Positions 46,930 through 58,183 are shown, numbered from the stretch's first letter. The stretch is DNA of 64,000 nucleotides from Lota lota (GCA_026745465.1 JACYXH010000859.1:10001-74000), one strand, 5' to 3'. Notes: generated by a model from the sequence alone, not told the origin. Numbers and translations: made by a program.

Positions 46930-47400
46930 ATCAACCCCTACTGGCTCAGACACGAGCCTTTCTCAGGCTAAACTGCAGAGTAATGGGCAAGGCCAGCTGG
47001 CCCTGGAAGATGGGTCCCCTCAAATCAGCAACCATCCTGGAAAGATCCCAACAAGAACTGCAGTTGTGCTCTCCTCCAGCTGGGGAGGTAGAGAAACCGT
47101 CGCCACGGCTTCAAGATGTATGGAAGAGAACATTGCAATGTGCTCAATGGTTCTCTCCTGTAAGATCTAGGTTGTGTTCTAGTTGCTAAGGGGACGAGCC
47201 CTCACACCTTGCCCCTGGTGTTTCTCCTCAGGGGAGACCCTGTCAGTATCTTGAAGAACATTCTAATTCACGTAACTGATGTTACGAGGGCCCCTTAAAC
47301 ACTTGGCTTCTCCCGAGGGGGCACATCTACAGAGCTGTAGATGTCAGACAGCACATTACCCTAGCATGCATCTCTGATCACTCAAACCATATACCCCCAT
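46930..47400 (+). repeat. Nested inverted repeat, part A (right arm)
   Basis: Mirror of 3,965-4,430. An 80-90 codon frame over it is open in both arms, but it shows no recognisable domain and lies in repeat DNA, so it is not called a gene. Confidence 0.85.
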
Positions 47401-47424
47401 CAGAAAGACAAAACACATGTAAGA

Positions 47425-47965
47425 GAGAGGGGGGCATGAGAGAGGGGACAGAGAGAGGGGGGACTGAGAGAGAGGGGACTGAGAGAGAGGACTGAGAGAG
47501 AGGGGACAGAGAGAGAGGGGACAGAGAGAGAGGGGACTGAGAGAGAGGGGGCTGAGAGAGGGGGGACTGAGAGAGGGGGCATGAGAGAGAGGGGACTGAG
47601 AGAGAGGGGACTGAGAGAGAGGGGACTGAGAGAGAGAGGGGGGACTGAGAGAGGGGGGACTGAGAGAGAGGGGACTGAGAGAGGGGGGGCTGAGAGAGAG
47701 GGGGCATGAGAGAGGGGGGACAAAGAGAGAGAGAGGGGGGACTGAGAGAGAGGGGACTGAGAGAGAGAGGGGGGACTGAGAGAGAGAGGGGGGACTGAGA
47801 GAGAGGGGGCATGAGAGAGGGGGGACAGAGAGAGGGGGGACAGAGAGAGGGGGGACAGAGAGAGAGAGGGGCATGAGAGAGGAGGGGCATGAGAGAGGGG
47901 GGGCATGAGAGAGAGGGGCATGAAAGCGGGGCCATGGGGGGGGGGGTGGGGACGCATGAGGGGGA
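47425..47965. repeat. GA-rich minisatellite (right arm mirror of CT array)
   Basis: Inverted counterpart of the CT arrays, made of GAGAGAGGGGACTGAGAG-type units. It forms one array where the left arm has two, as expected if the left-arm tandem duplication is specific to that arm. Confidence 0.96.
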
Positions 47966-48082
47966 GGCGGGGCTTGAGAGCCTCAACCAACCAGGAGGCC
48001 AAAATGAGGCCTCAGCATAAAAAGGAAAAATCAGGACTTACATTTTGCAGTTTCTTCTTCATGATTCAGTTGTGATACTCAC

Positions 48083-48107
48083 AGAACCTCCATTTCTTGT
48101 TCTTGAC
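48083..48107 (-). other. Candidate 25-nt microexon (right arm)
   Basis: Mirror copy. On the minus strand the acceptor ttcacag, the 25 nt (VKNKKWRF plus one base) and the donor gtgagt are intact. The possible first exon at 49,967-49,996 lies 1.9 kb upstream on the same strand and ends in phase 0, which fits this exon's entry phase. Confidence 0.37.
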
Positions 48108-48544
48108 CTGTGAAGGAGTGCAACGAGCAGATTAGTTTTAGAGCTCAAATGAACCACTGAACACAGTGGCAAAGTTGCTTCCTGTTCTATTAATTATTCA
48201 TGCATTCCTTTCCCCAATCTTGGGCACTTGTCTACTTCCATATTTGTAGAGCGACCAATGTATTACAAGTTTTAAAACCCAGTTCTTTATTATTAAGCTT
48301 TTGATATTTGTAATAATTTGTAAGATACATTCACCTTTTTACAGTGGAAGTCAGTGGGCTTCAATCTAACAACTCAAAGTACTTTCACCTGTAGAAACTT
48401 TATTAAAATTAATACATTTTTTACTTTATTGCATAAAGGTGCAGTTGGAACAGACTTAGCAGATATAGATATAGCTTTATCAATATCTCTAAGTGTTTAT
48501 TAGTGAATAATCCAATTAAAAAAGCAAGTTGCTTAAGAAGAAGC

Positions 48545-48912
48545 AACTAATAGTGATAGATATCTATCCATCTATATCTAAACATATCTATATATTTAAA
48601 TATCTATACATATATATATATATATATCCATCTCTCTATAGCTATATAGTTATCTATATATCTATCTCTATATATCTATACCTATACCTCTATCACTATC
48701 TATCCATCTCTCTGTAGCTATATCTATAGATATCTATCTCTATACCTCTATCGCCATCTATCCAGCTCTATAGCTATAGATATCTATCTCTATCGCTATC
48801 TATCCCTCTCTCTATAGCTACATATATAGATATCTATCTATATACCTCTATTGCTATCTATTAATCGCTCTATAGCTATATCTATAGATATCTATATCTC
48901 TATATCTATTGA
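48545..48912. repeat. TA/TAGA microsatellite block (right arm)
   Basis: Mirror of the left-arm block at 944-1,395, dominated by tatctatagatatc-type motifs with fewer pure TA runs. Confidence 0.95.
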
Positions 48913-49133
48913 CGTTTGGATCAAGAAACGTCAGCCCGTCATCATCATCGTGCCACCACAGAGACAAATCAACCGCTTAGCTTCAGCCACTCAACGGGCT
49001 ATGGCCCGGTGGAACAAAACCAATGAAGCCATCCCGACACACTGTTTATTAGTCCTTTACTCAGTCAACGCAGAAAAGAGGAAACAGCGCCCCCCGGTGT
49101 CACACATTACAATGGCTAACACAACAGGGCCAA

Positions 49134-49165
49134 ACACCGCCATTGTGTGACGTCATTTCCCCGCC
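49134..49165. promoter_or_regulatory. Promoter-like CRE / GC-box / YY1-like cluster (right arm)
   Basis: Mirror copy of the left-arm cluster. The palindromic CRE TGACGTCA is at 49,148-49,155, the GC box (CCCCGCC) at 49,159-49,165 and the inverted YY1-like motif CCGCCAT at about 49,137-49,143. The cluster is unchanged between arms although nearby bases differ. Confidence 0.4.
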
Positions 49166-49724
49166 TACTACTTGTGATGGCGGCCAATTGAAAGTGAATG
49201 AGGTCTGGAGCTTCTAGAAGCGCTAGGCTAACCATGACAGTCACGTTTATTTCAATATAGCAATAGGCCTATGACTTGTAACAATACTCATTTAAAACAC
49301 TTTACGTCCCGTTCCATCCACAACTAACATTATTTAACATATCAAGTAGGCCTAGTAGAAAAACAAATGTTCCTCACAGCAGGTCCAGCTACAGCAGTCG
49401 CTTTTACTTCGAAAAGTCTTCGTTTCCTTGCGGTTAACCCGGAAAACAGAGGACCACATTTGTCCTTAGTCACACATAGAAGTTGAACCGGAAACTTCCA
49501 ACCGTGTTGTGGTTTAATTTGTCAAAATTATTTAGGAAATGACCGTGTATTGGAGACAAAAGACGGCTACTACCAAACTAGTTGCTTTACTGAACGGAAG
49601 TAAACAGCGCCACCTGCAACAAGCCCCGCGAACTCATTACCATGGCAACCTAATTAGTACACCTACATGCAGGTGTGCATGGAAGCAAATCATAACGTTT
49701 TGAAGTTTTAAAAGCCATTTAATT

Positions 49725-49830
49725 TAGTATATGGAAATGTAAAACACCATTGAATTCATAACATTTACATATTATACTTTGAAGCCAAAATCATCTGAAT
49801 TCATTCGTTTTGAATTCACCTCGGCAATCG
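49725..49830 (-). repeat. Repeat at palindrome edge
   Basis: Mirror of about 30-135 of the window. A third, diverged copy in the opposite orientation is at 50,455-50,565 (shared: attcaaaacgaat.aattca and aaagtataatat). Confidence 0.8.
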
Positions 49831-49966
49831 AGACTGAACGTGATGGAACAGACTGCTGTCATGGTGGTTATGTTGTGTTACGAGCTTTTTTGAAGCCCTG
49901 AAACCTACTGTGCTTATTGAGGCCCGACTTTGATTATACATAACTGACATAAACCGTACAATTTAC

Positions 49967-49996
49967 CTGAGCCCCGTCCTTCTCCCTGTTGGCCAT
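49967..49996 (-). CDS. Candidate first coding exon (10 codons), partial
   Basis: On the minus strand a 30-nt frame MANREKDGAQ starts at an ATG in good context (ccaacgATGG) and ends at the donor CAG|gtaaat in phase 0. It lies just outside the palindrome and points into the right arm. There, in order, the 25-nt microexon (48,083-48,107) and the 68-nt exon (43,308-43,375) have compatible phases; the joined product would begin MANREKDGAQVKNKKWRF. The protein is not recognised. Ten codons is little evidence, but start context, donor and phase all agree. Confidence 0.4.
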
Positions 49997-50189
49997 CGTT
50001 GGCTTTAATTCTCCAGCAGTTTTCTTTGATCACATGACTGACGGATGGCGCTCTGATAGGCCGGCAGTAGATTCGATTGCATTCTCTCTATTGCTTTGGC
50101 CTTGGAAGGCCCTGCTACTGCAGTTTTGATTTTTATGGCTTTACTTTTCTGGTCCATATTTTGACCACTTGAATATGAGTAATCAATAT

Positions 50190-50191
50190 CG

Positions 50192-50233
<42 letters not shown>

Positions 50234-50254
50234 GCTTCCTCTATATTATGCTTC

Positions 50255-50333
<79 letters not shown>

Positions 50334-50335
50334 TA
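50190..50335. repeat. (TA)n microsatellite
   Basis: Two long TA runs separated by a short ttatgcttcctctat duplication. Confidence 0.97.
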
Positions 50336-50454
50336 GATAGATATCTCGAATATATCAAATATCTGCAACTTGAATTTTTGTATCATAATTAGTGAATACA
50401 TCATTTTTATTGTGTTTTTAAATGGTACAACTTGAAATGCCATATTTGAATTTC

Positions 50455-50565
50455 AAAGAGGTGTATTCAAAACGAATAAATTCAGATGACCTTGTTCTTA
50501 AAGTATAATATTTAAACGTTATGAATTCAATTGTGTTTACGTCTCGATATACAAAGTATCATGTT
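50455..50565 (+). repeat. Diverged copy of the palindrome-edge repeat
   Basis: Same orientation as 30-135 and inverted relative to 49,725-49,830. It lies outside the palindrome with a (TA)n tract between. Confidence 0.75.
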
Positions 50566-50710
50566 ACTACTTAGCCTGCTGATTTTGATATGAATTATGA
50601 TGAGGAAACGGCTTAGTGATTAAGGATCCTCAAGTCCTTAACTGAGTGATTAAGTGATTAAGGAGCATCTTATGCTCCTTAATCCTTATGTGCGTATGTT
50701 ATGTCCAAAT

Positions 50711-51390
50711 GTGTGTGTGTGTGTGTGTGTGCGCATGTGTGCATGTCTGTGTGTGCATGTGTCTGTGTGTCTGTGTGCATGTGTGTGTCCGCGTGCGTGC
50801 ATGTATGTGTGTGCGTTTGTCTGTGTGCATGTGTCTGTGTGCGTGTGTCTGTGTGAGTGTGTCTGTGTGCGTGTGTGTCTGTGTGCGTGTGTGTGCGTGC
50901 ATGTTTGTGTGTGCGTGTGCCTGTGTGGGTGTGTCTGTGTCTGTGTGCGTGTGTCTGTGTGTCTGTGTGTGCGTGCGTGTGTCTGCGTGCGTGTGTCTGT
51001 GTGCGTGTGCGTGCATGCATGTCTGTGTGTGCGTGTGTCTGTGTGTGCATGTGTCTGTCTGCGTGTGTCTGTATGTATGCGTGTCCGTGTGTGCGTGTGT
51101 CTGTGTGCGTGTGTCTGTGTGCGTGTGCGTGCATGCATGTCTGTGTGTGCGTGTGTCTGTGTGTGCATGTGTCTGTCTGCGTGTGTCTGTATGCGTGTCC
51201 GTGTGTGCGTGTGTGCGTGTGTCTGTGTGCGTGTGTCTGTGTGCATGCATGTCTGTGTGTGCGTGTGTCTGTGTGCGTGCATGCATGTCTGTGTGTGCGT
51301 GTGTCTATGTGCGTGTGTGTGTGTGCGTGTGTGTGTGTGCGTGCGTGTGCGTGTGTGCGTGTGTGTGCGTGTGTGCGTGTGCATGTAGGT
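50711..51390. repeat. GT/GC-rich simple repeat (TGTGTGCGTGTGTCTG type)
   Basis: About 680 bp of alternating purine-pyrimidine tgtgtgcgtgtgtctgtg units. All six frames stay open as Cys/Val or His/Thr peptides, which is a property of the repeat. Such tracts can adopt Z-DNA. Confidence 0.97.
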
Positions 51391-51472
51391 TCTCGTGTGT
51401 GGAAGACTGTGTCTTCATTGTGCGCATCCAAATACAAGCACCACATAGAACAAGGACTCCACAACAAAGGAA

Positions 51473-52012
51473 GACACACACACTAACACACACACACACA
51501 CACACCACACGCATACACACACACATAGACACACACACACACACTAATATACACACACACACCACATGCATATACACACACACACTAATACACACACTCA
51601 GAAACACACACTAATATACACACACACACACACCCACACAGAAACACACACTAACACACACACACACACACACACACACCACACGCATACACACACACAT
51701 AGACACACACATAGACACACACACACTAATATACACACACACACCACACGCATATACACACACCCAAAGACACATACACACACACTAATACACACACTCA
51801 GAAACAAACACTAATATACACACGCACACACACACCACACACATATACACACACACACACACCACACGCATATACACACACACACATAGACACACACACA
51901 CACTAATACACACTCAGAAACACACACACACACCACACACATATACACACACACCACATACATACACACACACTAACACACACACAGAAACACACACTAA
52001 CACACACACATC
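51473..52012. repeat. CA-rich simple repeat
   Basis: About 540 bp of acacac with cacactaatacacacac, cagaaacacacac and caccacacgcatatacac variants, in higher-order units. Confidence 0.97.
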
Positions 52013-52099
52013 TGTAATCTTTGTGAGACACTTTTCAGTTTGCTCTATCCACCGTGGGGCCTTGTGAGGACCTGTCACTTTTCCCAGCGTGTTCCACCC

Positions 52100-52260
52100 A
52101 CTCCTGCTGTTGCCTGGTAACGCGCTCAGCAGGTGCTAGCGGGGAGGGACCAGAGACGCTGTAGCTTCCCCGGCGCGAGGCAGGCCATCATTCAGTCAGA
52201 CGGCCCTCAGCGGCTCCACGGCCAGCGCCACCCGGCCTTCCCCAGAGGTGGAGGCTGTAC
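52100..52260 (+). other. GC-rich island between repeats
   Basis: A short GC-rich, non-repetitive block (ccccggcgcgaggcaggcc, ccagcgccacccggcc) between the CA repeat and the 41-bp minisatellite. It could be an exon remnant; an open frame crosses it but no domain or splice pair is convincing. Confidence 0.25.
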
Positions 52261-52890
52261 CTATGTATACGTATGTATACGTACTTATGTGTATGTACGT
52301 ATGTATACTTTGTATGCGTACTTATGTATATGTATGTGTATGTATGTGTATGTATGAGTACATGTATATGTATATATAGTATGTATGTGTATGTATGAGT
52401 ACATGTCTATGTATATATAGTATGTATGAGTATGTATGAGTACATGTCTATGTATATATAGTATGTACGTGTATGTATGAATACATGTCTACGTATATAT
52501 AGTATGTATGTGTATGTATGAGTACATGTCTATGTATATATAGTATGTACGTGTATGTATGAGTACATGTCTATGTATATATAGTATGTACGTGTATGTA
52601 TGAGTACATGTCTATGTATATATAGTATGTATGAGTATGTATGAGTACATGTCTATGTATATATAGTATGTACGTGTATGTATGAGTACATGTCTATGTA
52701 TATATAGTATGTATGTGTATGTATGAGTACATGTCTATGTATATATAGTATGTACCTGTATGTATGAGTACATGTCTATGTATATATAGTATGTACGTCT
52801 ATGTATGAGTACATGTCTATGTATATAAAGTATGTGTGTGTATGTATGAGTACATATCTATGTATGCATAGCATGTATATGTTGTAGCAA
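52260..52890 (+). repeat. 41-bp minisatellite, left array
   Basis: About thirteen units with cores tatgtatgagtacatgtcta and tgtatatatagtatgtacgtg. Irregular at its start (52,260-52,340). The same unit recurs inverted at 56,059-56,430. Confidence 0.95.
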
Positions 52891-53245
52891 CGTCCATTTA
52901 CTACACGCCACCTAGCTGGCTTTTCCCCCTCCACCTAGGTGACTTTCCTCGGGCTCCTCCAAACCAATGGACACAGGGTGGTGCTGTTAAACCGGTTTAT
53001 TGTAAAGGTTGCATGGAATGAGGCATGCATATGGTGCTCCATGCTGCCATGCCGGAGAGCTCTCCCTGAGTGTGTGTGGTGGTGGCTGGTTTAACCTGTG
53101 CACACTGATTGCTTACTGTGCAACAGGTGTGCAGCCTCACCCAGCCCCAGAGTCCAATCAGTCTGACTCGGGCCAGGTGAGGCTGCTTCAACCAGCCATC
53201 ATCCACACCCACTCCCACAGTCTGTTTTTAAAATGCAGCTGTACC
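52890..53245. other. Moderately GC-rich unique sequence, unassigned
   Basis: Non-repetitive sequence between two minisatellites. Short open frames exist on both strands; no domain, splice pair or element family recognised. It could be a fragment of an old transposon. Confidence 0.35.
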
Positions 53246-53249
53246 ATTG

Positions 53250-53866
53250 ATAACTCTTCTATTAAACCTTCATTACCCTTTATAATTAGGTTTATATAGT
53301 TATAGGAACCAACGAATAATAAAGAATAAAGCTGTTGAGAACTCTTCTATTAAACCTTCATTACCCTTTATAATTAGGCTTATATAGTTATAGGAACCAA
53401 CGAATAATAAAGAATAAAGCTGTTGAGAACTCTTCTATTAAACCTTCATTACCCTTTATAATTAGGCTTATATAGTTATAGGAACCAACGAATAATAAAG
53501 AATAAAGCTGTTGAGAACTCTTCTATTAAACCTTCATTACCCTTTATAATTAGGCTTATATAGTTATAGGAACCAACGAATAATAAAGAATAAAGCTGTT
53601 GAGAACTCTTCTATTAAACCTTCATTACCCTTTATAATTAGGCTTATATAGTTATAGGAACCAATGAATAATAAAGAATAAAGCTGTTGAGAACTCTTCT
53701 ATTAAACCTTCATTACCCTTTATAATTAGGCTTATATAGTTATAGGAACCAACGAATAATAAAGAATAAAGCTGTTGAGAACTCTTCTATTAAACCTTCA
53801 TTACCCTTTATAATTAGGCTTATATAGTTATAGGAACCAACGAATAATAAAGAATAAAGCTGTTAA
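53250..53866 (-). repeat. 88-bp minisatellite, outer array (7 copies, inverted)
   Basis: Seven 88-bp units that are the reverse complement of the spacer array's units, almost identical to it and to each other. Together with the spacer array it brackets the right palindrome arm. Confidence 0.97.
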
Positions 53867-54620
53867 GAGCTCTAGCCATACTCTTGGTGCATGGCGATGC
53901 ATCTCATACACAGAACGCACAGATTATTGTATTTTTATAGGTCTATATTCCTACAGTTTGAGACAACTTCTCGCTCTGAACCACAACCAGGGTTTTATTT
54001 CTGTATTATGCGATTATTCTAGTAACGTTGACTAAAGAGCATAGGTTACTAAGTTTAAGATCATAGAAGACATACTAAGACGGAACAAGATAAGTGTTTA
54101 TATTGGTAATGATGAGAATTGTAGATAATATAATTATATAGAATAATGAGCACTGTCAATAACCTCCTGTTTATAACAGCCTACTTTTATATTTACCAAG
54201 TATATATTTAAAATAATAATAAATAGAAGTAAAAGTAGTCATCAGATAATGACTTGAGGAAGAGTAAGAAAGTATCTAGTGAAAAGACTACTCAAGTACT
54301 GAGTTATTTCATACTAAATTATTTATTGTTGTAATAAGCAGAGCAAGATGAACGTAAATAGACAAATATTACATTGTCTATGCTTGTCTAATAGACATTA
54401 ACAACATATAAAACAGTATGTATCCCTTCAAATAAAACAACACACAATAACACATTAAATCTTTACAAAATAAGGAAATAAGGAAAATACAGCCACAATA
54501 AATCTCTCTCTGGCCTCCATTTTTAATTCACAAACAGACTTGAGTAAAAGCAAACAGTATGTTACATTAAAAAATGTAAAAGATTATTGAAGTAAATGAA
54601 AGAGAAAATATAACTTCTTC
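53867..54620. other. AT-rich stretch, no gene seen
   Basis: About 750 bp of AT-rich unique sequence with no recognisable exon, RNA or mobile element. Confidence 0.6.
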
Positions 54621-54629
54621 GTGTAATTA

Positions 54630-54965
54630 TGTGTGTGTACTATGTGTGTGTACTATGTGTGTGTACTATGTGCGTGTGCTATGTGCGTGTGCTATGTGTG
54701 TGTGTACTATGTGCGTGTGCTATGTGTGTGTGCACTATGTGCGTGTGCTATGTGTGTGTACTATGTGTGTTTGTGTGTGTACTATGTGTGTTTGTGTGTG
54801 TACTATGTGTTTGTGTGTGTACTGTGTGTGTGTGTACTATGTGTGTGTGTGTACTATGTGTGTGTGTGTGTACTATGTGTGTGTGTGTACTATGTGTATG
54901 TGTGTACTATGTGTGTGTGTACTATGTGTGTGTGTGTGTGTGTGTGTGTGTACTATGTGTGTGTG
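54630..54965. repeat. GTGTGTACTAT repeat
   Basis: Tandem gtgtgtactatgtgtgtg and gtgcgtgtgctatgtg units of about 10-16 bp. Cys/Val/Tyr frames are artefacts. Confidence 0.96.
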
Positions 54966-55011
54966 AAAAAAAGAAACACGCACACGGCCCGCCCGCCGCG
55001 TTTCTTTTTTT

Positions 55012-55559
55012 CTACAACCGACACAGAGACACTGAGCCCCCCCATAACCCAAACGCAGGGAGGAGGTCCTCCTGGGTGAAGGTGGACTGGAAGGTGTGGA
55101 TGTGTGTCAGTGTGTCTGAGGACCCTCCTACATCTGGGGACACTCTGTAGAAGGACAGAGTGCCAGCAGGCCGGTCCAGATACACTCCTACTCTGTTAGA
55201 GCCAGCGGGGGGGAGACGTATGTCTGTTCTACTACCGTTGTACCAGGCAGAGTAACCACCATCATCATAATCAAGACTCCAGGACTTGTTGTTCATTCCA
55301 AGCCTGCTGTCATCACCCTCTCCTCTCCTTGTGATTCCTCTGTATGTCACTCCTATCTCAACACCTCCTTCCCACTCTACCTCCCAGTAACAGCGGCCAG
55401 TCACACCCTCTCTACACAACACCTGGTGATGGGAGTCAAATCTCTCTGGGTGATCAGGATACGACTGTTCCTCTCTAACCCACGTCACCTTTCTGTTGTC
55501 CTCAGACAGAGAGAGGTGTCTGTTGGCTGTGTTTGGGTCCAGTGTGAGTTCACAGGCAC
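55012..55559 (-). CDS. PRY/SPRY (B30.2) domain terminal exon, partial gene
   Basis: Acceptor ctcccatcag precedes an open 548-nt exon (entry phase 1, stop TAG at 55,012). It encodes about 182 residues: PRY part ACELTLDPNTANRHLSLSED, then VTWVREEQSYPDHPERFDSH, and SPRY motifs GRCYWEVEWEGG, EIGVTYRGI, NKSWSLDYDD, RVGVYLDRPAGTLSFY and LLPAFGLWGGS. This is the usual undivided last exon of fish TRIM, NLRC3-like or related immune genes, where the domain binds ligands. It is intact as an exon, but no upstream exon is seen to 58 kb, where retroelements begin, so the parent gene cannot be named. It could be an orphan exon or belong to a gene starting beyond the window. Confidence 0.88.
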
Positions 55560-56055
55560 CTGATGGGAGAACAAGACATGATTAGCTGCTGAACCATTCT
55601 TCTTCATCATCATCATCATCACTAGTACTCTTCTCTTGCATACTTATTATTCCTGTCCTTTTTCACGTACCATCTACTCCACAAACTAACATAGAAATGC
55701 ATGATAATACTACAGTGGAATAGTGTGCTATGAGTTTTAGATTAAAGTTAATAACAAATCCCATGTGTGTGTGAGTGGCTGTCCCAATCAAAACATTGAA
55801 ACCAAGGAAAATGTATAAACTGCATTTACTCCCTCAATATGTACACTACATCAACATGTTCAGCATGATGAGCTAATTACTCATTTGAAATATCTAAGCA
55901 ATACTTGTAATATCATTCAAGATATTAAACTTTTGGATTTCCCAATACACATACATTGCACTCAACCTTCAAAGGGACACCTGTGTGAACAACAGACTGA
56001 ACAAGCTGAGCTCACATACAGGCTGGAAATTAACTGTTGGAGCCATACAACTGGT
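55560..56055. other. Sequence upstream of the SPRY exon, no exon seen
   Basis: AT-rich, intron-like; includes a (CAT)n tract at 55,600-55,620. No further exon recognised. Confidence 0.55.
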
Positions 56056-56058
56056 TCA

Positions 56059-56430
56059 TACATACTATATATACATAGACATGTACTCATACATACACGT
56101 ACATACTATATATACATAGACATGTACTCATACATACACGTACATACTATATATACATAGACATGTACTCATATTATATATACATAGACATGTACTCATA
56201 CATACACGTACATACTATATATACATAGACATGTACTCATACATACACGTACATACTATATATACATAGACATGTACTCATACATACACGTACATACTAT
56301 ATATACATAGACATGTACTCATACATACACGTACATACTATATATATATAGACATGTACTCATACATACACATACATACTATATATACATAGACATGTAC
56401 TCATACATACACGTACATACTATATATACA
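56059..56430 (-). repeat. 41-bp minisatellite, right array (inverted)
   Basis: About nine units (acatgtactcatacatacac, gtacatactatatatacatag). Reverse complement of the 52.3-52.9 kb units. Confidence 0.95.
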
Positions 56431-56435
56431 TAAGT

Positions 56436-56725
56436 ACACATACACATACATACATGCGTACGTACACAAACATATATAAACATAAGTACACATACATACG
56501 TATACAAACATACACATAGCTAAACATATGTATACATACTCAGGCATAAGTATACATAAGTACACAAACATATGTATACATAAGTACACATACATAAGTA
56601 CACATAAATAGGTACACATACATATATACATAAGTACACACATATATACATAAGTACACACACATAAACATAAGTATACACACACATAAACATAAGTATA
56701 CACACACATAAACATAAGTACACAT
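56436..56725. repeat. ACAT/ATAC simple repeat
   Basis: Degenerate acatacat and ataagtacacac units. It continues at 57,253-57,369 and 57,787-57,960, interrupted by two solo LTRs. Confidence 0.93.
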
Positions 56726-57252
56726 TGTGGCAACCCAGCTCCAAAGCAGCGCCACAGGCGGCTCAGGAGAGCGGTGGTAGACACCGCTCCTCGGAGGAAC
56801 ACACACCGGAGCTCAATTTCGCCGATGACACTCAGCGGAATGAGCGACACCTGCGTTGGAGGAGGAAACGCGTATATATACGCGACACTCGCCGTCGCTC
56901 AAGAGAAGGAAGGACAGAGGAAAGTATGAGAGCCTTACCCGAGGGTAATTCGTGTGCTTTATCTTTCACCAGGCGTGTGCTAGAGTTCAGCCCTCCCCGG
57001 CGGAAGACTCTTAGGGAGGAGTCTCCCACAGCGAAGCGGAGGGTTCCCGGGAACCCCCGACGACGATACCGGTAGAGCCGCGGAGAGGGGACGGAAAAGT
57101 TATTGCCCTGTATTGATCATGATGTTTTGGTAATAGGCCCGGCCTATACCAATATTATTTATCGTCAATAAATACGCCTTTTTGGGCTCAAACTGACTAC
57201 CGCTTGTGTTGACTAGGAGGAAACGACCGCATAGTGGAACCGGGTTGCCACA
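56726..57252 (-). mobile_element. Solo LTR, LTR retrotransposon (copy 1)
   Basis: A 527-bp block bounded by TGTGGCAACCC and GGGTTGCCACA (short terminal inverted repeats, TG...CA) with a possible 4-bp ACAT duplication on each side. A TATA-like gcgtatatatacgc (about 56,869) and an AATAAA (57,168) point to an LTR read on the plus strand, so the orientation is uncertain. No internal coding region lies beside it, hence solo LTR. Gypsy-type is likely but not proven. Confidence 0.75.
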
Positions 57253-57369
57253 ACATACATACGTATATACATGCACATAGCTAAACATATATATATATAT
57301 ACATTCTCATACATACATATTCATACGTACATATGTATACATATGTACAAATACGTACACATACATACA

Positions 57370-57786
57370 TGACAACCCGGCTCCAGCCCAGCGCCCCAGG
57401 CGGCTCAGGGGAGCGGTGGTAGACGGAGTTTACCACCGCTCTCTGGAGGATCGCACACCGGAGCTCATTACCGCTGATGGCACTCAGCGAGATGGGCGAC
57501 ACCTGCGACGGAGGAGGAGGGAACACGGATATGTACTCGACACTCGGCGTCGCTGGGGGAAGAGAGAGACAGCTCAGCCGTAGTGAACGGAGAGCTACGA
57601 GAACCACCGTCGAGCGGGAGACGGAGATTATCGTCGATCACTAAATGATCAGTGACTTTTTGTTAGACACGGCCTAACCGCTATTGATTTATTTGTGTTA
57701 ATAAATATGCCTTTTTTGGCTCAAACGGAACCCGACCTTGTATTCACTGGGGGGAGACGACCATTCGCACAAGCCGGGTTGCCACA
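57370..57786 (+). mobile_element. Solo LTR, related shorter copy (copy 2)
   Basis: A 417-bp relative of the LTR at 56,726 in the same orientation. It shares ggcggctcagg.gagcggtgg, acaccggagctca, gacacctgcg, an AATAAA at 57,700 and the end CCGGGTTGCCACA. It is diverged enough from copy 1 to be a separate insertion or subfamily. Probably Gypsy-type. Confidence 0.73.
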
Positions 57787-57959
57787 ATACGCACACACAC
57801 TGATACATACACAAACATACAAACACATACGTACACATACATATACATAAGTACATTTACATACGTGTACATACCTACACATATGTAAACATACATACGT
57901 ACATAAACGTAAACATACCTACACATACATATGAATATAAAAACACACATAAGCATGTA

Positions 57960-58183
57960 GTGGCAGTGCAAGTGCATTTTCTTCATGAATTGTACGATGT
58001 CTAGTTCCTACTTCTATCCTATTTTGCTTTCCATCCACTAGCACAAACAATAACGTAGAGTTACAACAAATATATAATATGATAGGTACTATAGTGGACT
58101 AGTCTGATATGGATTTTAGAAGCAATAGTGTATATCATTTGTTTAGAAGACAGGCCTCCTTCTAGATTAGTCATGGAAAATGA
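57960..58183. other. Unique AT-rich sequence before DIRS element
   Basis: About 220 bp without repeats or gene signals. Confidence 0.55.

Larger units (their letters stand above)
29930..49857 (-). repeat. Right arm of ~50 kb imperfect palindrome
   Basis: Inverted copy of the left arm, about 3.9 kb shorter. It carries the same ordered features on the opposite strand: CRE-bearing promoter-like block, AT/GATA tract, CT minisatellite, nested inverted repeat, 39-bp, 42-bp, 50-bp and 49-bp minisatellites, telomere-like tracts, Penelope-like element, 27-bp minisatellite and exon-like blocks. Its outer end at about 49,857 is the visible palindrome limit; sequence beyond it is unique relative to the left arm. 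Confidence 0.95.

Noticed and set aside
50654-51614. Open frames of 200-300 codons rich in Cys/Val or His/Thr
   Set aside because: Direct translations of GT/GC and CA simple repeats on both strands; no start context or domain.
52133-52357. Frame over the GC-rich island at 52.1-52.26 kb
   Set aside because: Half of it runs into the minisatellite and no acceptor or domain supports it; kept only as an unassigned island.
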